The notes under the pieces are model-generated. The model made no database searches. It worked only from the letters and a program-made list of their open reading frames with translations, and was not told where the DNA came from. This document shows positions 17,623-26,489 of a DNA stretch of 51,517 bases, in pieces; the stretch's first letter is position 1, and every line of letters starts with the position of its first letter. The DNA is from Primorskyibacter marinus (GTDB taxonomy: Bacteria; Pseudomonadota; Alphaproteobacteria; Rhodobacterales; Rhodobacteraceae). Where the stretch lies: the NCBI RefSeq assembly GCF_003313245.1, contig NZ_QJSD01000019.1:1-51517 (forward strand). The letters run 5' to 3'. The translations under genes and the position numbers were made by a program.

Positions 17623-19358
17623 TGCGGTTGCTCCTTGTTTTCAAGGCTTTTCGCGGCACCGCCCGGATCGGCGGTGACTTCATCGGCGAAGTGTTTCATC
17701 ACCAGCCGGATCGGGTTGGGTGCGGCCTGCCCCAGCCCGCAGATCGACGCATCGACCATGGCGGTGCTCAACTCCTCAAGCAAGCCCTGGTCCCAGCTGT
17801 CGGCCTGCATCAGCTTGACCGCCTTTTCGCAGCCCACCCGGCACGGCGTACACTGGCCACAGCTTTCATCCTCGAAGAACCGCAGCATGTTCAGGGCCGC
17901 CGCCTTTGCACTATCCGCCTCGGACAGCACCACAACGGCAGCCGAGCCGATGAAGCTTCCATGCGGTTGCAACGTGTCAAAGTCCAGCGGCACGTCATCA
18001 AGCGACGCAGGCAGCAATCCCGAGGAAGGGCCGCCCGGCTGGTAGGCTTTGAAGACATGACCATCCGCCATGCCGCCGCAAGCCTCGATGATGTCCAGAA
18101 TGGTGGAGCCTGCTGGCAAAAGGTAAACGCCCGGCTTGGCCACCCGGCCCGATACCGAATAGCTGCGCAGCCCCTTGCGACCGTTCTTTTCCGTCGCGTT
18201 CAGGCATTCCGGCCCCTCACGACAGACGCGCGCGATCCACAGCAGAGTCTCGACGTTATGCACCAGCGTGGGGCGTCCGAAGACGCCGACCGCAGCCACA
18301 TAGGGCGGACGGTGACGGGGCATGCCGCGCTTGCCCTCGATGCTTTCGATCATCGCGGATTCTTCGCCGCAGATATAGGCACCGGCACCGCGCCGCAGCT
18401 CGATAAAGCCAGGCTTCACGATACCCGCCTGTTCCAGCGCCGCGATTTCGCGCGCCAGAATCTCCAGCACGGCGGGATATTCGTCACGCATGTAGATAAA
18501 GCAGGTGTCGGCCTCGACCGCCCAGGCGGCAATCAACATGCCTTCGAGGAACAGATGCGGCGTGCGCTCAAGATAGTAGCGGTCCTTGAATGTGCCCGGC
18601 TCGCCCTCATCGCCATTGACGGCCAGATAGCGCGGGCCGGCATTGCCACGCACGAAACCCCATTTCGTGCCCGATGGGAAACCGGCCCCACCAAGACCGC
18701 GCAGGCCGGATTCCTTGACGGTGGCCTGCACCTTTTCCCAGTCGCCATTCTTGCGCAGGGATTTCAGCGACTCGTAACCGCCGTCGCTGACATAAGCGTC
18801 GAATTGCTCATATTCGGGCAGATGTGCGTGGGTATCCTGCGCTTCGATGGCTTCACGCACCTTTTCGGGCGTCGCGTGGTCGATATGGTTATGACCCAGT
18901 TCCAGCACCGGGGCCGTATCGCAGCGCCCCATGCAGGGTGCCCGCAACACGCGAACCTCGCTGGCGTCCAGCCCGTCCTCCAGCGCCGCCTTCAATTGCT
19001 GCGCGCCGGCCAGTTCGCATGACAGCGAATCGCATACGCGAATGGTCAGCGCGGGCGGGGGTGTCTCGCCTTCCTTGACCACATCGAAATGCGCGTAGAA
19101 GGTCGCGACTTCGTAGACCTCTGCCATGCTCACACGCAATTCCTCGGCCAAAGCGCGAAGATGTGCGGCGGACAGATGTCCGTATTTGTCCTGAATCAGG
19201 TGGAGATATTCGATCAACAGGTCACGGCGGCGCGGCCCAGCACCCAAAAGGCTACGGACCTCGTCCCAGGCTTGATCCTGTAACTGACGTCCCTTGGGCG
19301 TATGCCGCCCCTTGCCCTTGCCTGATTTCCAAACGCCTTTTTGCTGATCCAAAGCCAT
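17619..19358 (-). CDS. fdhB: NAD-dependent formate dehydrogenase, fused beta/gamma (NADH-binding) subunit
   Basis: A 579-residue fusion of the two diaphorase subunits. The N-terminal half resembles NuoE/FdsG, with a thioredoxin-like [2Fe-2S] site C109, C114, C142, C146. The C-terminal half resembles NuoF/FdsB: FMN/NADH region GLRGLGGAGFPSGTKW (219-233), VNGDEGEPGTFKDR, and a [4Fe-4S] site C500, C503, C506 and C540. It passes electrons from FdhA to NAD+. The start MALDQQKG follows GGGAG. The upstream extension to 19385 would begin inside the predicted -10 box and is rejected. It heads the fdhB-fdhA-fhs-folD-folD-globin operon. Confidence 0.93.
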   Translation of the reverse strand: MALDQQKGVWKSGKGKGRHTPKGRQLQDQAWDEVRSLLGAGPRRRDLLIEYLHLIQDKYGHLSAAHLRALAEELRVSMAEVYEVATFYAHFDVVKEGETPPPALTIRVCDSLSCELAGAQQLKAALEDGLDASEVRVLRAPCMGRCDTAPVLELGHNHIDHATPEKVREAIEAQDTHAHLPEYEQFDAYVSDGGYESLKSLRKNGDWEKVQATVKESGLRGLGGAGFPSGTKWGFVRGNAGPRYLAVNGDEGEPGTFKDRYYLERTPHLFLEGMLIAAWAVEADTCFIYMRDEYPAVLEILAREIAALEQAGIVKPGFIELRRGAGAYICGEESAMIESIEGKRGMPRHRPPYVAAVGVFGRPTLVHNVETLLWIARVCREGPECLNATEKNGRKGLRSYSVSGRVAKPGVYLLPAGSTILDIIEACGGMADGHVFKAYQPGGPSSGLLPASLDDVPLDFDTLQPHGSFIGSAAVVVLSEADSAKAAALNMLRFFEDESCGQCTPCRVGCEKAVKLMQADSWDQGLLEELSTAMVDASICGLGQAAPNPIRLVMKHFADEVTADPGGAAKSLENKEQPQ

Positions 19359-19383
19359 CGGTGCAAGTCTCCCTGTTATTCCC

Positions 19384-19412
19384 ATTGTTTAACTAATTTT
19401 CCTTTAGGTCAA
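19384..19412 (-). promoter_or_regulatory. predicted promoter of the fdhB operon
   Basis: On the minus strand TTGACC (19407-19412) and AACAAT (19384-19389) are separated by exactly 17 bp. This would put the transcription start about 20 nt before the fdhB ATG at 19358. Confidence 0.5.
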
Positions 19413-19925
19413 CATGTTTTGGCTTCACATTCTGCGAGTCTGGGCAGCCATATCGAGGATTTGTTCATAAAATCGTCATAACCGACTATCCGAAAAGTTA
19501 TTATAGATACATAAGGTTAGGTCGCGGCTTCACAAACCGCGCGCCAGAACCATTAAAATTAGAGCGCAATTTTTCGAGGCAAACCATTTGCAGAGCGTTG
19601 CGTGACCACGACGCGCGAAATAACCGCTATCGACCCGCTCGAAGGGTAAAAGTATCGGCTGCGTCGTTTGTCACGCTCATCGCAATATCATGCCGTTTCG
19701 GAAAGATCGAGGACACGGCAGACCAATCACAGCCGACACCGGCGCGGCAGGTGTCGCCCCAGGGTCGTCAGGTCAATGGCTGTGGCAATTGCTGACGCTA
19801 ATGTTGTCATCCGGCCCCCAGATCACATCACTCTTCTCGTGCTAGAACAGAATAGCCCGCACCGCCGGGGTCCAACCGCGCAGCAGCCGAGCTTGCAGAT
19901 GTCAAAGACGGACAGAAATAGCGGG
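19413..19925. other. non-coding gap between fdhB and glyA2
   Basis: About 510 bp with no convincing gene in any frame. The part near fdhB is AT-rich and probably regulatory. Near 19530-19550 there is a short CGCGG/CCGCG dyad. I recognise no riboswitch or small RNA in it. Confidence 0.5.
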
Positions 19926-19928
19926 CTA
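19853..19928 (-). terminator. possible glyA2 terminator (long-loop inverted repeat)
   Basis: TAGCCCGC (19853-19860) and GCGGGCTA (19921-19928) form an 8-bp perfect stem whose right arm contains the glyA2 stop codon. The loop is 60 nt, so its function is uncertain. Confidence 0.25.
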
Positions 19929-21200
19929 CGGGTCGTTGGCATAGATCGGATGCGCGGCACACAGCGCGCGGACGTCATCCAGCACTGCCGCCTCGACCTC
20001 TCCATCGCCTTCGGCGTTGTCTGCAAGTGCGTCGATCACCTTCAGGATCAGTGCGCCCACCTTGCGAAACTCTGCCTCGCCAAAGCCGCGCGTGGTGCCT
20101 GCGGAGGTGCCAAGACGCACGCCGGAGGTCACAAACGGCTTTTCGGGGTCGAAGGGGATGGCGTTCTTGTTGCAGGTCAGTCCGGCGCGTTCCAGTGCAA
20201 TTTCTGCCGCCTTGCCGGTCACACCCTTGGGGCGCAGATCGACCAGAACCATGTGGCAATCGGTGCCGCCGGACACGACACCCAGACCGCCCGCAACCAG
20301 AACCTCGGACAGCGCACGCGCATTGGCGATCACGTCTTTGGCGTATTGCGTGAACGAAGGCTCCAGCGCCTCGCCGAAGGCCACGGCCTTGGCTGCGATG
20401 ACATGCATCAGCGGGCCGCCCTGATTTCCGGGGAACACGGCGGAATTGAACTTCTTGGCCAGCGCCTCGTCATTGCTGAGGATCATGCCACCGCGCGGGC
20501 CGCGCAGGGTCTTGTGGGTGGTGGTGGTCACCGCATGGGCATGCGGCAGCGGATCGGGATATTCGCCCGCCGCGACCAGGCCCGCATAATGCGCCATATC
20601 GACCATCAGATAGGCACCCACCTCGTCCGCGATTTCGCGGAACGCGGCAAAATCCATATGGCGCGGATAGGCAGAAGCGCCCGCCACGATCAGCTTGGGC
20701 TTCGTCTCCAACGCGGTCTTGCGCACATTGGCCATGTCTATCAGGTGATCGCCCCTGGACACCTCATAGCTGACCACATCGAACCATTTGCCCGACATGG
20801 TGACGGGCGAGCCATGCGTCAGGTGCCCGCCATGCGCAAGATCGAGCCCCATGATGCGATCGCCCGGTTGCAGCAGCGCCAGAAACACCGCTTGGTTGGC
20901 CTGAGCGCCGGAATGCGGCTGGACGTTGGCAAAGCCCGCGCCGAACAGTTCGCGCGCCCGGTCAATGGCGATCTGCTCGACGGTATCGACATGCTCGCAG
21001 CCGCCATAGTAGCGCTTGCCCGGATAGCCTTCGGCGTATTTGTTCGTCAGCACCGACCCTTGCGCTTTCAACACATCGGCGCTGACGATATTTTCCGATG
21101 CAATCAACTCGATCTGGTTCTGCTGGCGGTCAAGTTCATGGCTGACGGCATCAGCAATGGCAGTGTCGGTGATGCCGGTGGTTTTAGCGGAATCGAGCAT
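19926..21200 (-). CDS. glyA: serine hydroxymethyltransferase, sarcosine-linked copy (GlyA2)
   Basis: A 424-residue SHMT with PLP lysine K230 ([14 protein letters not shown]). It follows soxG in the same direction, the glyA-sox pairing seen in many sarcosine-degrading bacteria. There it joins the glycine and methylene-THF made by sarcosine oxidase into serine. The start MLDSAKTTG has AAGGA eight bases upstream; the in-frame Met at 21221 has none. Its sequence differs from GlyA1 throughout, so the pair is not a recent duplication. Confidence 0.95.
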   Translation of the reverse strand: MLDSAKTTGITDTAIADAVSHELDRQQNQIELIASENIVSADVLKAQGSVLTNKYAEGYPGKRYYGGCEHVDTVEQIAIDRARELFGAGFANVQPHSGAQANQAVFLALLQPGDRIMGLDLAHGGHLTHGSPVTMSGKWFDVVSYEVSRGDHLIDMANVRKTALETKPKLIVAGASAYPRHMDFAAFREIADEVGAYLMVDMAHYAGLVAAGEYPDPLPHAHAVTTTTHKTLRGPRGGMILSNDEALAKKFNSAVFPGNQGGPLMHVIAAKAVAFGEALEPSFTQYAKDVIANARALSEVLVAGGLGVVSGGTDCHMVLVDLRPKGVTGKAAEIALERAGLTCNKNAIPFDPEKPFVTSGVRLGTSAGTTRGFGEAEFRKVGALILKVIDALADNAEGDGEVEAAVLDDVRALCAAHPIYANDP

Positions 21201-21278
21201 GGGAAGGATCCTTTCAGACATAAGGAAGGGCGCGCGCCCTTTGTCAGGGCGCGTCAATTTTACGGTTGAGGTCGGGCG

Positions 21279-21809
21279 TCAAAGGCCGACGGCCAATTCG
21301 CGCACGCCGATTTCCAGCAGGCCGTGCACATGCGGGAAAAAGGACCGCCAGACCTCAAGACGGAACGCGTCGTCACCGTCACGGATCAGCACGATCTGTG
21401 CATAGTCAAAGACCGTGCGTTTCGCGCCCCCCACAGCCATGCACGACAGGTCCAGCGGGCAGCAGGTCGATAGCAGGTCAATCGCCGCCGGCCCGGTGAT
21501 CCCGATGATGATTTCCCGGTCGGACAGCACCGTTATGCTATGCGGGGTGTCGGCGCGGGCGGCATCGAAACTGGACATGATGGCGGTCTGGTCGGCCTCG
21601 GCCGCATGCAGCAACCATTCGTCGGGACCGATACAATAGGCCGCGCGATCACCGTTCCGCACCCCCGCCCCGATCTTCGTCGGAAGGGTCAGGCCAAAGA
21701 CCTTGGAGGCAACCGCCAGGTCGGCGGGCGCGATGCGCAGATTGAACCGCGCCACCGGCGACAGAACCGCGACGGATACCGCGTCAAAGGATGTAACAGG
21801 AGCATTCAT
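21279..21809 (-). CDS. soxG: sarcosine oxidase gamma subunit
   Basis: A 176-residue gamma subunit of heterotetrameric sarcosine oxidase. The pattern GPDEWLLHA, then ITGPAAIDLLSTCCPLDL and VWRSFFPHVHGLLE, is typical of SoxG, which is distantly related to the GcvT fold. It lies 13 bp after soxA. It has no known catalytic centre and is needed for assembly of the complex. Confidence 0.92.
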   Translation of the reverse strand: MNAPVTSFDAVSVAVLSPVARFNLRIAPADLAVASKVFGLTLPTKIGAGVRNGDRAAYCIGPDEWLLHAAEADQTAIMSSFDAARADTPHSITVLSDREIIIGITGPAAIDLLSTCCPLDLSCMAVGGAKRTVFDYAQIVLIRDGDDAFRLEVWRSFFPHVHGLLEIGVRELAVGL

Positions 21810-21822
21810 CGGATCGTCCTCC

Positions 21823-24800
21823 TTATTCGACCGTCAGGCGTTCGCCTGCGGGATCATAAAACTGGGTTCCGGTCACCTTGGCCGTCACCGTGCCACCCGT
21901 TTCCGTGGGGATGTGCAACCTGTCGTCCATCCGGTCAAAACCACCTTCGACCAGCGCCATCGCGATAGAGCGGCCCAGCACCTCCGACCAGTAGGACGAG
22001 GTCACATGCCCGATCATCTTCATCGGTTTGGGCTGGTTCGGATCGGCCACGATCTGCGCGCCTTCGGTCAGCACGGTCTTGGGATCGTCCGTCAGAAGGC
22101 CCACCAGTTGCTTGCGCCCCTTCGCCACGATGTCAGGCCGGTCAAGCGAGCGTTTGCCGACAAAGTCGAGCTTCTTCTTGCCGATAGCCCAGCCGATGCC
22201 CGCATCTTCGGGCGTCACGGTGCCGTCGGTGTCCTGACCCACGATGATAAAGCCCTTTTCGGCCCGCAAGACGTGCATCGTTTCGGTGCCATAGGGGCAG
22301 ATGTCATATTGCTGACCGGCCTCCCACAGCTTTTCCCAAAGCGCCCTGCCATGGCGGGCGGGCACGTTGATCTCGAACCCCAATTCGCCGGTAAAGCTGA
22401 TCCGGAAAAGCCGTGACGGAAAGCCCGCGACCGTGCATTCCACCACCGACATATGCGGCATGGCATCGGCAGAGATGTCCGCGCCATCGACGAAGGGTTG
22501 CAACAGCTTGCGCGCGTTGGGGCCGTTCAGGGCAATGGTGGCCCATTCCTCGGTGGTGGAGGTCAGCCAGACCTTGAGATCGGGCCATTCGGTCTGAAGG
22601 TAATCCTCCATCATGTTCAGAACCTGCGCGGCACCGCCGGTCGTGGTGGTGACATGGAACAGATCATCGCGCATCCGGCCAATCACGCCATCGTCGCGGA
22701 TGAACCCGTCTTCGCCCAGAAGCAGGCCATAGCGCGCGCGCCCCACCCCCAGCTTGGTCCAGGGGTTTGTGTACATGCGGTTCATGAACTCGGTCGCATC
22801 GGGGCCGGACACTTCGATCTTGCCCAGGGTGGACGCGTCGAAAATGCCCACGCTTTCGCGTGTGGCCTTGCACTCGCGCGCGACGGCCTTGTGCATATCC
22901 TCGCCCGCTTGCGGAAAGTACCAGGCACGCCGCCACAGCGCGACCGGTTCATACTCTGCGCCGTTTTCCTCGGCCCAGTCGTCGATCGGCGTCTTGCGCG
23001 TAACCTCGAAATGCGCGCCCTTGTGATAGCCCGCGAAAGCCCCGAACGTGGTCGGCGTATAGGGCGGGCGGAAGGTCGTCAGACCAACCTGGGGTGCCTC
23101 TTTCCCCAGCGCATCGGCAGCAATGGTCAGACCGTTCATGTTGGACAGCTTGCCCTGATCGGTGGCCATGCCGTTGGTGGTATAGCGCTTGACGTGTTCG
23201 ATGGATTTCATGCCCTCGCGCACGGCCAGCCGGATGTCCTTGGCGGTCACATCGTTCTGGAAATCGACGAAAGCCTTGGCCTTGCCGGGGCTGCGATCGG
23301 TGGGCAGTTCCTTCTGCGTGATCCCGGACCCTGTGCGGTCATCGGCAACCTCGAACGTCGCCGCACCGGCAGAGCCGCCAAGCGACTGGACGGCATCCGC
23401 GCCCGCCTTGGTGCCATCCTCAAGTGCGGCGGCAATGCCCCAAAGCCCGCGTCCCGCGCCGGCGATATGCACGTCTTCGGTCTTGTGGCCGGGCAGATAG
23501 GCCTTGGCCTCGGCGTCCCAGTCAAGCGTTCCCTTGGTATGCGAGAACAGATGCAGCGACGGCGTCCAGCCACCGCAGACCAGAACCGCATCGCAGGGCA
23601 GCACGCGGCCGGCACCGACCTTGCCGTTGAGAACCGGGTTGATCCGCAGCGCCTCGACCCGAAGACGGCCCTTGGTGGCCGTGGCGGTTTGGCCCAGATG
23701 GATCGGGATGCCGCGCGCGCGGGCGTCGTTCTGCAAGGCTTGCGGCACGGACTCGCGGGTATCGACAATCGCCACGACCTTGGCACCGGCGTCCGCCATG
23801 TCGAAGGCGCTGTACCACGCGCTGTCATGGCTGGTCAGCACCACGGGCTGCTTGCCCACCAGCACCCCAAAGCGGTTGAGGAAAGTCTGCGCCGCCCCCG
23901 CCAGCATCACGCCGGGACAATCATTGCCGTCGAACACCATCGGCCGTTCAATGGCTCCCTGGGCCAGCACCACCTCCTTGGCGCGCACCCGCCACATCCG
24001 TTCGCGCGGGGCACCTTCGGGAACGTCACCCATGTGATCGGTCAGCTTTTGCACCATGCCGATCATGTTCTGATGGTAATACCCTGTCGCCGTGGTGCGC
24101 GTCATGCGGCGGACATTGGGCATGGCGTCAAGCTCTGCCATCGCGCTCGCCAGCCAATCCCACGCGGGCTGGCCGTCAATCGACACCGACGGTTCGGACA
24201 AGAGCGTGCCACCCATTTCGGCGGCCTCGTCCACCAGCACCACCTTGGAGCCGGCTCGCCCGGCGGTCAACGCCGCGGCAATACCCGACGGACCAGAGCC
24301 GATGACCAGAACATCGCAATGCAGATAGCGGCTGGCATAGTGATCCGGGTCCACCTCGGTCGGGGCCTTGCCCAGACCGGCGGCCTTGCGGATCAGCGGC
24401 TCGTACACGCTGTCCCAGAAACTGCGCGGCCACATGAAGGTCTTGTAATAGAAGCCCGCCGAAAACAGCATGTAGAGACGGTCGTTGATCGCCCCCAGAT
24501 CGAATTTGAGGCTGGGCCACTTGTTCTGGCTTTCGGTCGTCAGGCCGGTATAGATTTCCTGGATCGTGGCGCGGGTGTTCGGCTCGAACCGGCCCTTGCC
24601 CCGCGTCGTGCCGACCAGCGCGTTCGGCTCGTCAGAGCCTGCCGTGACCACGCCGCGCGGACGGTGATACTTGAAGCTGCGCCCCATCAGATGCACGCCA
24701 TTGGCCAGCAGCGCGGAGGCGACGGTATCGCCTTCAAAGCCCCGATAGGTCTCGCCATCGAAGGTGAAGCTCACCGGCTTGGCGCGGTTGACGCGGCCCC

Positions 24801-24825
24801 GGCCTTCTACACGAAAATCGGTCAT
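21823..24825 (-). CDS. soxA: sarcosine oxidase alpha subunit
   Basis: A 1000-residue subunit of the four-part enzyme that oxidises sarcosine to glycine, passing the methyl carbon to THF as 5,10-methylene-THF (or releasing formaldehyde) and making H2O2. In order: an N-terminal ferredoxin-like part (FTFDGETYRGFEGDTVASALLANG), an NAD-binding Rossmann domain from about residue 175 (VLVIGSGPSGIAAALTAGRAG), and a C-terminal GcvT-like folate-binding domain from about 620 (VGIFDASTLGKIEVSGPDA). Full length for the family. It overlaps soxD by 4 bp (ATGA). Confidence 0.95.
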   Translation of the reverse strand: MTDFRVEGRGRVNRAKPVSFTFDGETYRGFEGDTVASALLANGVHLMGRSFKYHRPRGVVTAGSDEPNALVGTTRGKGRFEPNTRATIQEIYTGLTTESQNKWPSLKFDLGAINDRLYMLFSAGFYYKTFMWPRSFWDSVYEPLIRKAAGLGKAPTEVDPDHYASRYLHCDVLVIGSGPSGIAAALTAGRAGSKVVLVDEAAEMGGTLLSEPSVSIDGQPAWDWLASAMAELDAMPNVRRMTRTTATGYYHQNMIGMVQKLTDHMGDVPEGAPRERMWRVRAKEVVLAQGAIERPMVFDGNDCPGVMLAGAAQTFLNRFGVLVGKQPVVLTSHDSAWYSAFDMADAGAKVVAIVDTRESVPQALQNDARARGIPIHLGQTATATKGRLRVEALRINPVLNGKVGAGRVLPCDAVLVCGGWTPSLHLFSHTKGTLDWDAEAKAYLPGHKTEDVHIAGAGRGLWGIAAALEDGTKAGADAVQSLGGSAGAATFEVADDRTGSGITQKELPTDRSPGKAKAFVDFQNDVTAKDIRLAVREGMKSIEHVKRYTTNGMATDQGKLSNMNGLTIAADALGKEAPQVGLTTFRPPYTPTTFGAFAGYHKGAHFEVTRKTPIDDWAEENGAEYEPVALWRRAWYFPQAGEDMHKAVARECKATRESVGIFDASTLGKIEVSGPDATEFMNRMYTNPWTKLGVGRARYGLLLGEDGFIRDDGVIGRMRDDLFHVTTTTGGAAQVLNMMEDYLQTEWPDLKVWLTSTTEEWATIALNGPNARKLLQPFVDGADISADAMPHMSVVECTVAGFPSRLFRISFTGELGFEINVPARHGRALWEKLWEAGQQYDICPYGTETMHVLRAEKGFIIVGQDTDGTVTPEDAGIGWAIGKKKLDFVGKRSLDRPDIVAKGRKQLVGLLTDDPKTVLTEGAQIVADPNQPKPMKMIGHVTSSYWSEVLGRSIAMALVEGGFDRMDDRLHIPTETGGTVTAKVTGTQFYDPAGERLTVE

Positions 24826-25121
24826 TGTGCGGGCTCCTTGCCGGAGAGGTCGGGGCGTGGCTCGCCTGCCTTGTAGGTGGTGACGAAACGGTCACTGACC
24901 GTATCGCGCAGCGCGTTGAAGAAGCGCCCGCATCCATTGATATGCCGCCAACGTTCGGCATGGACGCCCTTGACGTTGCTGCGGATGAACAGGAAGTCGC
25001 GCCATTCCTCATCGCTCAGCGCCGAGGGGTCTTTCGGGCGATCAATATGCGCCTCGCCCGCATAGGCAAATTCCAGTTCGGGCAGCGCGTCGTCGCAATA
25101 GGGGCATTGAATCAAAAGCAT
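24822..25121 (-). CDS. soxD: sarcosine oxidase delta subunit
   Basis: A 99-residue zinc-binding subunit. The Zn ligands C6, C9, H60 and C64 (IQCPYC, WRHINGCGR) are all present. It lies between soxB and soxA, 11 bp from soxB and overlapping soxA, as in known sox operons. Confidence 0.94.
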   Translation of the reverse strand: MLLIQCPYCDDALPELEFAYAGEAHIDRPKDPSALSDEEWRDFLFIRSNVKGVHAERWRHINGCGRFFNALRDTVSDRFVTTYKAGEPRPDLSGKEPAQ

Positions 25122-25132
25122 GTGGGTCTCCC

Positions 25133-26386
25133 TTAATGCGCCACGGCGGCGGCGGCGGCTTCGTCAATCAGACGGCCGGTGGTGAAGCGTTCCAGCGTGA
25201 AAGGTGCGTTGATCGGATGCGGTTCGTCCTTGGCCACGGTCCATGCCAGCGTGTGCGCGGCCCCCGGCGTCGCCTTGAACCCACCGGTGCCCCAGCCGCA
25301 ATTGACGTACAGCCCCTTGACCGGCGTCTTGCCCAGAATGGCCGACCGGTCGGGCGTCACATCGACGATACCGCCCCATTTGCGCAGCATCCGCATACGG
25401 TTGAAGATCGGGAAGACCTCGCAGATCGCGGCCACGGTATGTTCGATCAGTGGCAGACCGCCGCGCTGCGAATAGCTGGTATATTGGTCGGTGCCCGACC
25501 CGATCACAAGCTCGCCCTTGTCGGACTGGCTGATATAGGCATGCACGGTGTTCGACATCACCACGCAGGGAAAGACCGGCTTGATCGGCTCGGATACCAG
25601 CGCCTGAAGCGGATAGCTTTCCAGTGGCATACGCACGCCTGCGCTGTCCATCACGACGCTGGTGTGACCGGCAGCGGACACCGCGACCTTCTTGGCCTTG
25701 ATAAAGCCCTTCGCGGTCTCGACGCCTTCGACGGCACCATTCGCCCCGCGCCGGATCGAGATCACCGGGCAATTCTGGATAATATCAACGCCGCGTTTGG
25801 CGGCGGCACGGGCATAGCCCCAAGCCACGGCATCATGGCGCGCGGTGCCAGCGCGCTGCTGCAACGCGGCCCCCATCACGGGATAGCGCGCATCCGGCGA
25901 GACGTTCAGCGGCGGGCAAAAGGCCTTTGCCTCTTTCGGTGTCAGCCAGCGGTTATCGACACCATTCAGGCGGTTGGCGTGGATATGCCGCTGAAAGGAC
26001 TGTACGTCATGCACGTTATGCGCCAGCATCATCACGCCGCGCTTGGAATACATGACGTTGTAGTTCAGCTCGGTGCTCAGGTTCTCCCACAGATCAAGCG
26101 CATGATCGAACAGCCGCGCGCTTTCGTCATACAGATAGTTCGACCGGATGATCGTGGTGTTCCGGCCCGTGTTGCCGCCGCCCAGCCAGCCCTTCTCGAT
26201 CACCGCGACATTGGTGATGCCATGTTCCTTGGCCAGATAGTAAGCCGCCCCAAGGCCATGCCCGCCCGCACCGACGATGATCACGTCATACTCATCTTTG
26301 GGCTGCTTGTCGGGCCATTGCTCGGGCCAGTTCTTGTGGCCCGATATTGCATTCTTGAGAAGCGACATCGCAGAGAAATGGGTCAT
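25133..26386 (-). CDS. soxB: sarcosine oxidase beta subunit
   Basis: A 417-residue flavoprotein and the first gene of soxB-D-A-G-glyA. An FAD-binding Rossmann motif (DVIIVGAGGHGLGAAYYLA, 34-52) opens a DAO-type fold. The conserved ARHDAVAWGYAR segment contains H184, which matches the His that carries covalent FMN in studied enzymes (family knowledge). The start MTHFSAMSLL is preceded by GGAAAG; the longer reading from 26437 runs into the regulatory gap. Confidence 0.94.
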   Translation of the reverse strand: MTHFSAMSLLKNAISGHKNWPEQWPDKQPKDEYDVIIVGAGGHGLGAAYYLAKEHGITNVAVIEKGWLGGGNTGRNTTIIRSNYLYDESARLFDHALDLWENLSTELNYNVMYSKRGVMMLAHNVHDVQSFQRHIHANRLNGVDNRWLTPKEAKAFCPPLNVSPDARYPVMGAALQQRAGTARHDAVAWGYARAAAKRGVDIIQNCPVISIRRGANGAVEGVETAKGFIKAKKVAVSAAGHTSVVMDSAGVRMPLESYPLQALVSEPIKPVFPCVVMSNTVHAYISQSDKGELVIGSGTDQYTSYSQRGGLPLIEHTVAAICEVFPIFNRMRMLRKWGGIVDVTPDRSAILGKTPVKGLYVNCGWGTGGFKATPGAAHTLAWTVAKDEPHPINAPFTLERFTTGRLIDEAAAAAVAH

Positions 26387-26473
26387 GGTGCAGTCTTTCC
26401 GAGCGGACAAATTTGAACCTTGTGAAGATTTGCACACTCGCCCGATACAAGACTGTATAATTCCGTCATCCTT

Positions 26474-26488
26474 GCGTTAATATAACGC
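26474..26488. promoter_or_regulatory. perfect palindrome just before the GlxA-family gene
   Basis: GCGTTA-ATA-TAACGC ends one base before the ATG at 26490, and no Shine-Dalgarno sequence precedes that start. A TATAAT box lies at 26455-26460 on the plus strand. The palindrome could be an operator in the soxB/regulator gap (26387-26489) or form a hairpin masking the start. Confidence 0.45.
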
Positions 26489-26489
26489 C

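Noticed and set aside
15649-18045. A 798-residue plus-strand frame opposite the formate dehydrogenase genes
   Set aside because: Antisense shadow of fdhA/fdhB, which have all their cofactor motifs.
22453-24876. An 807-residue plus-strand frame opposite soxA
   Set aside because: Antisense shadow; soxA is complete and sits in a conserved operon.
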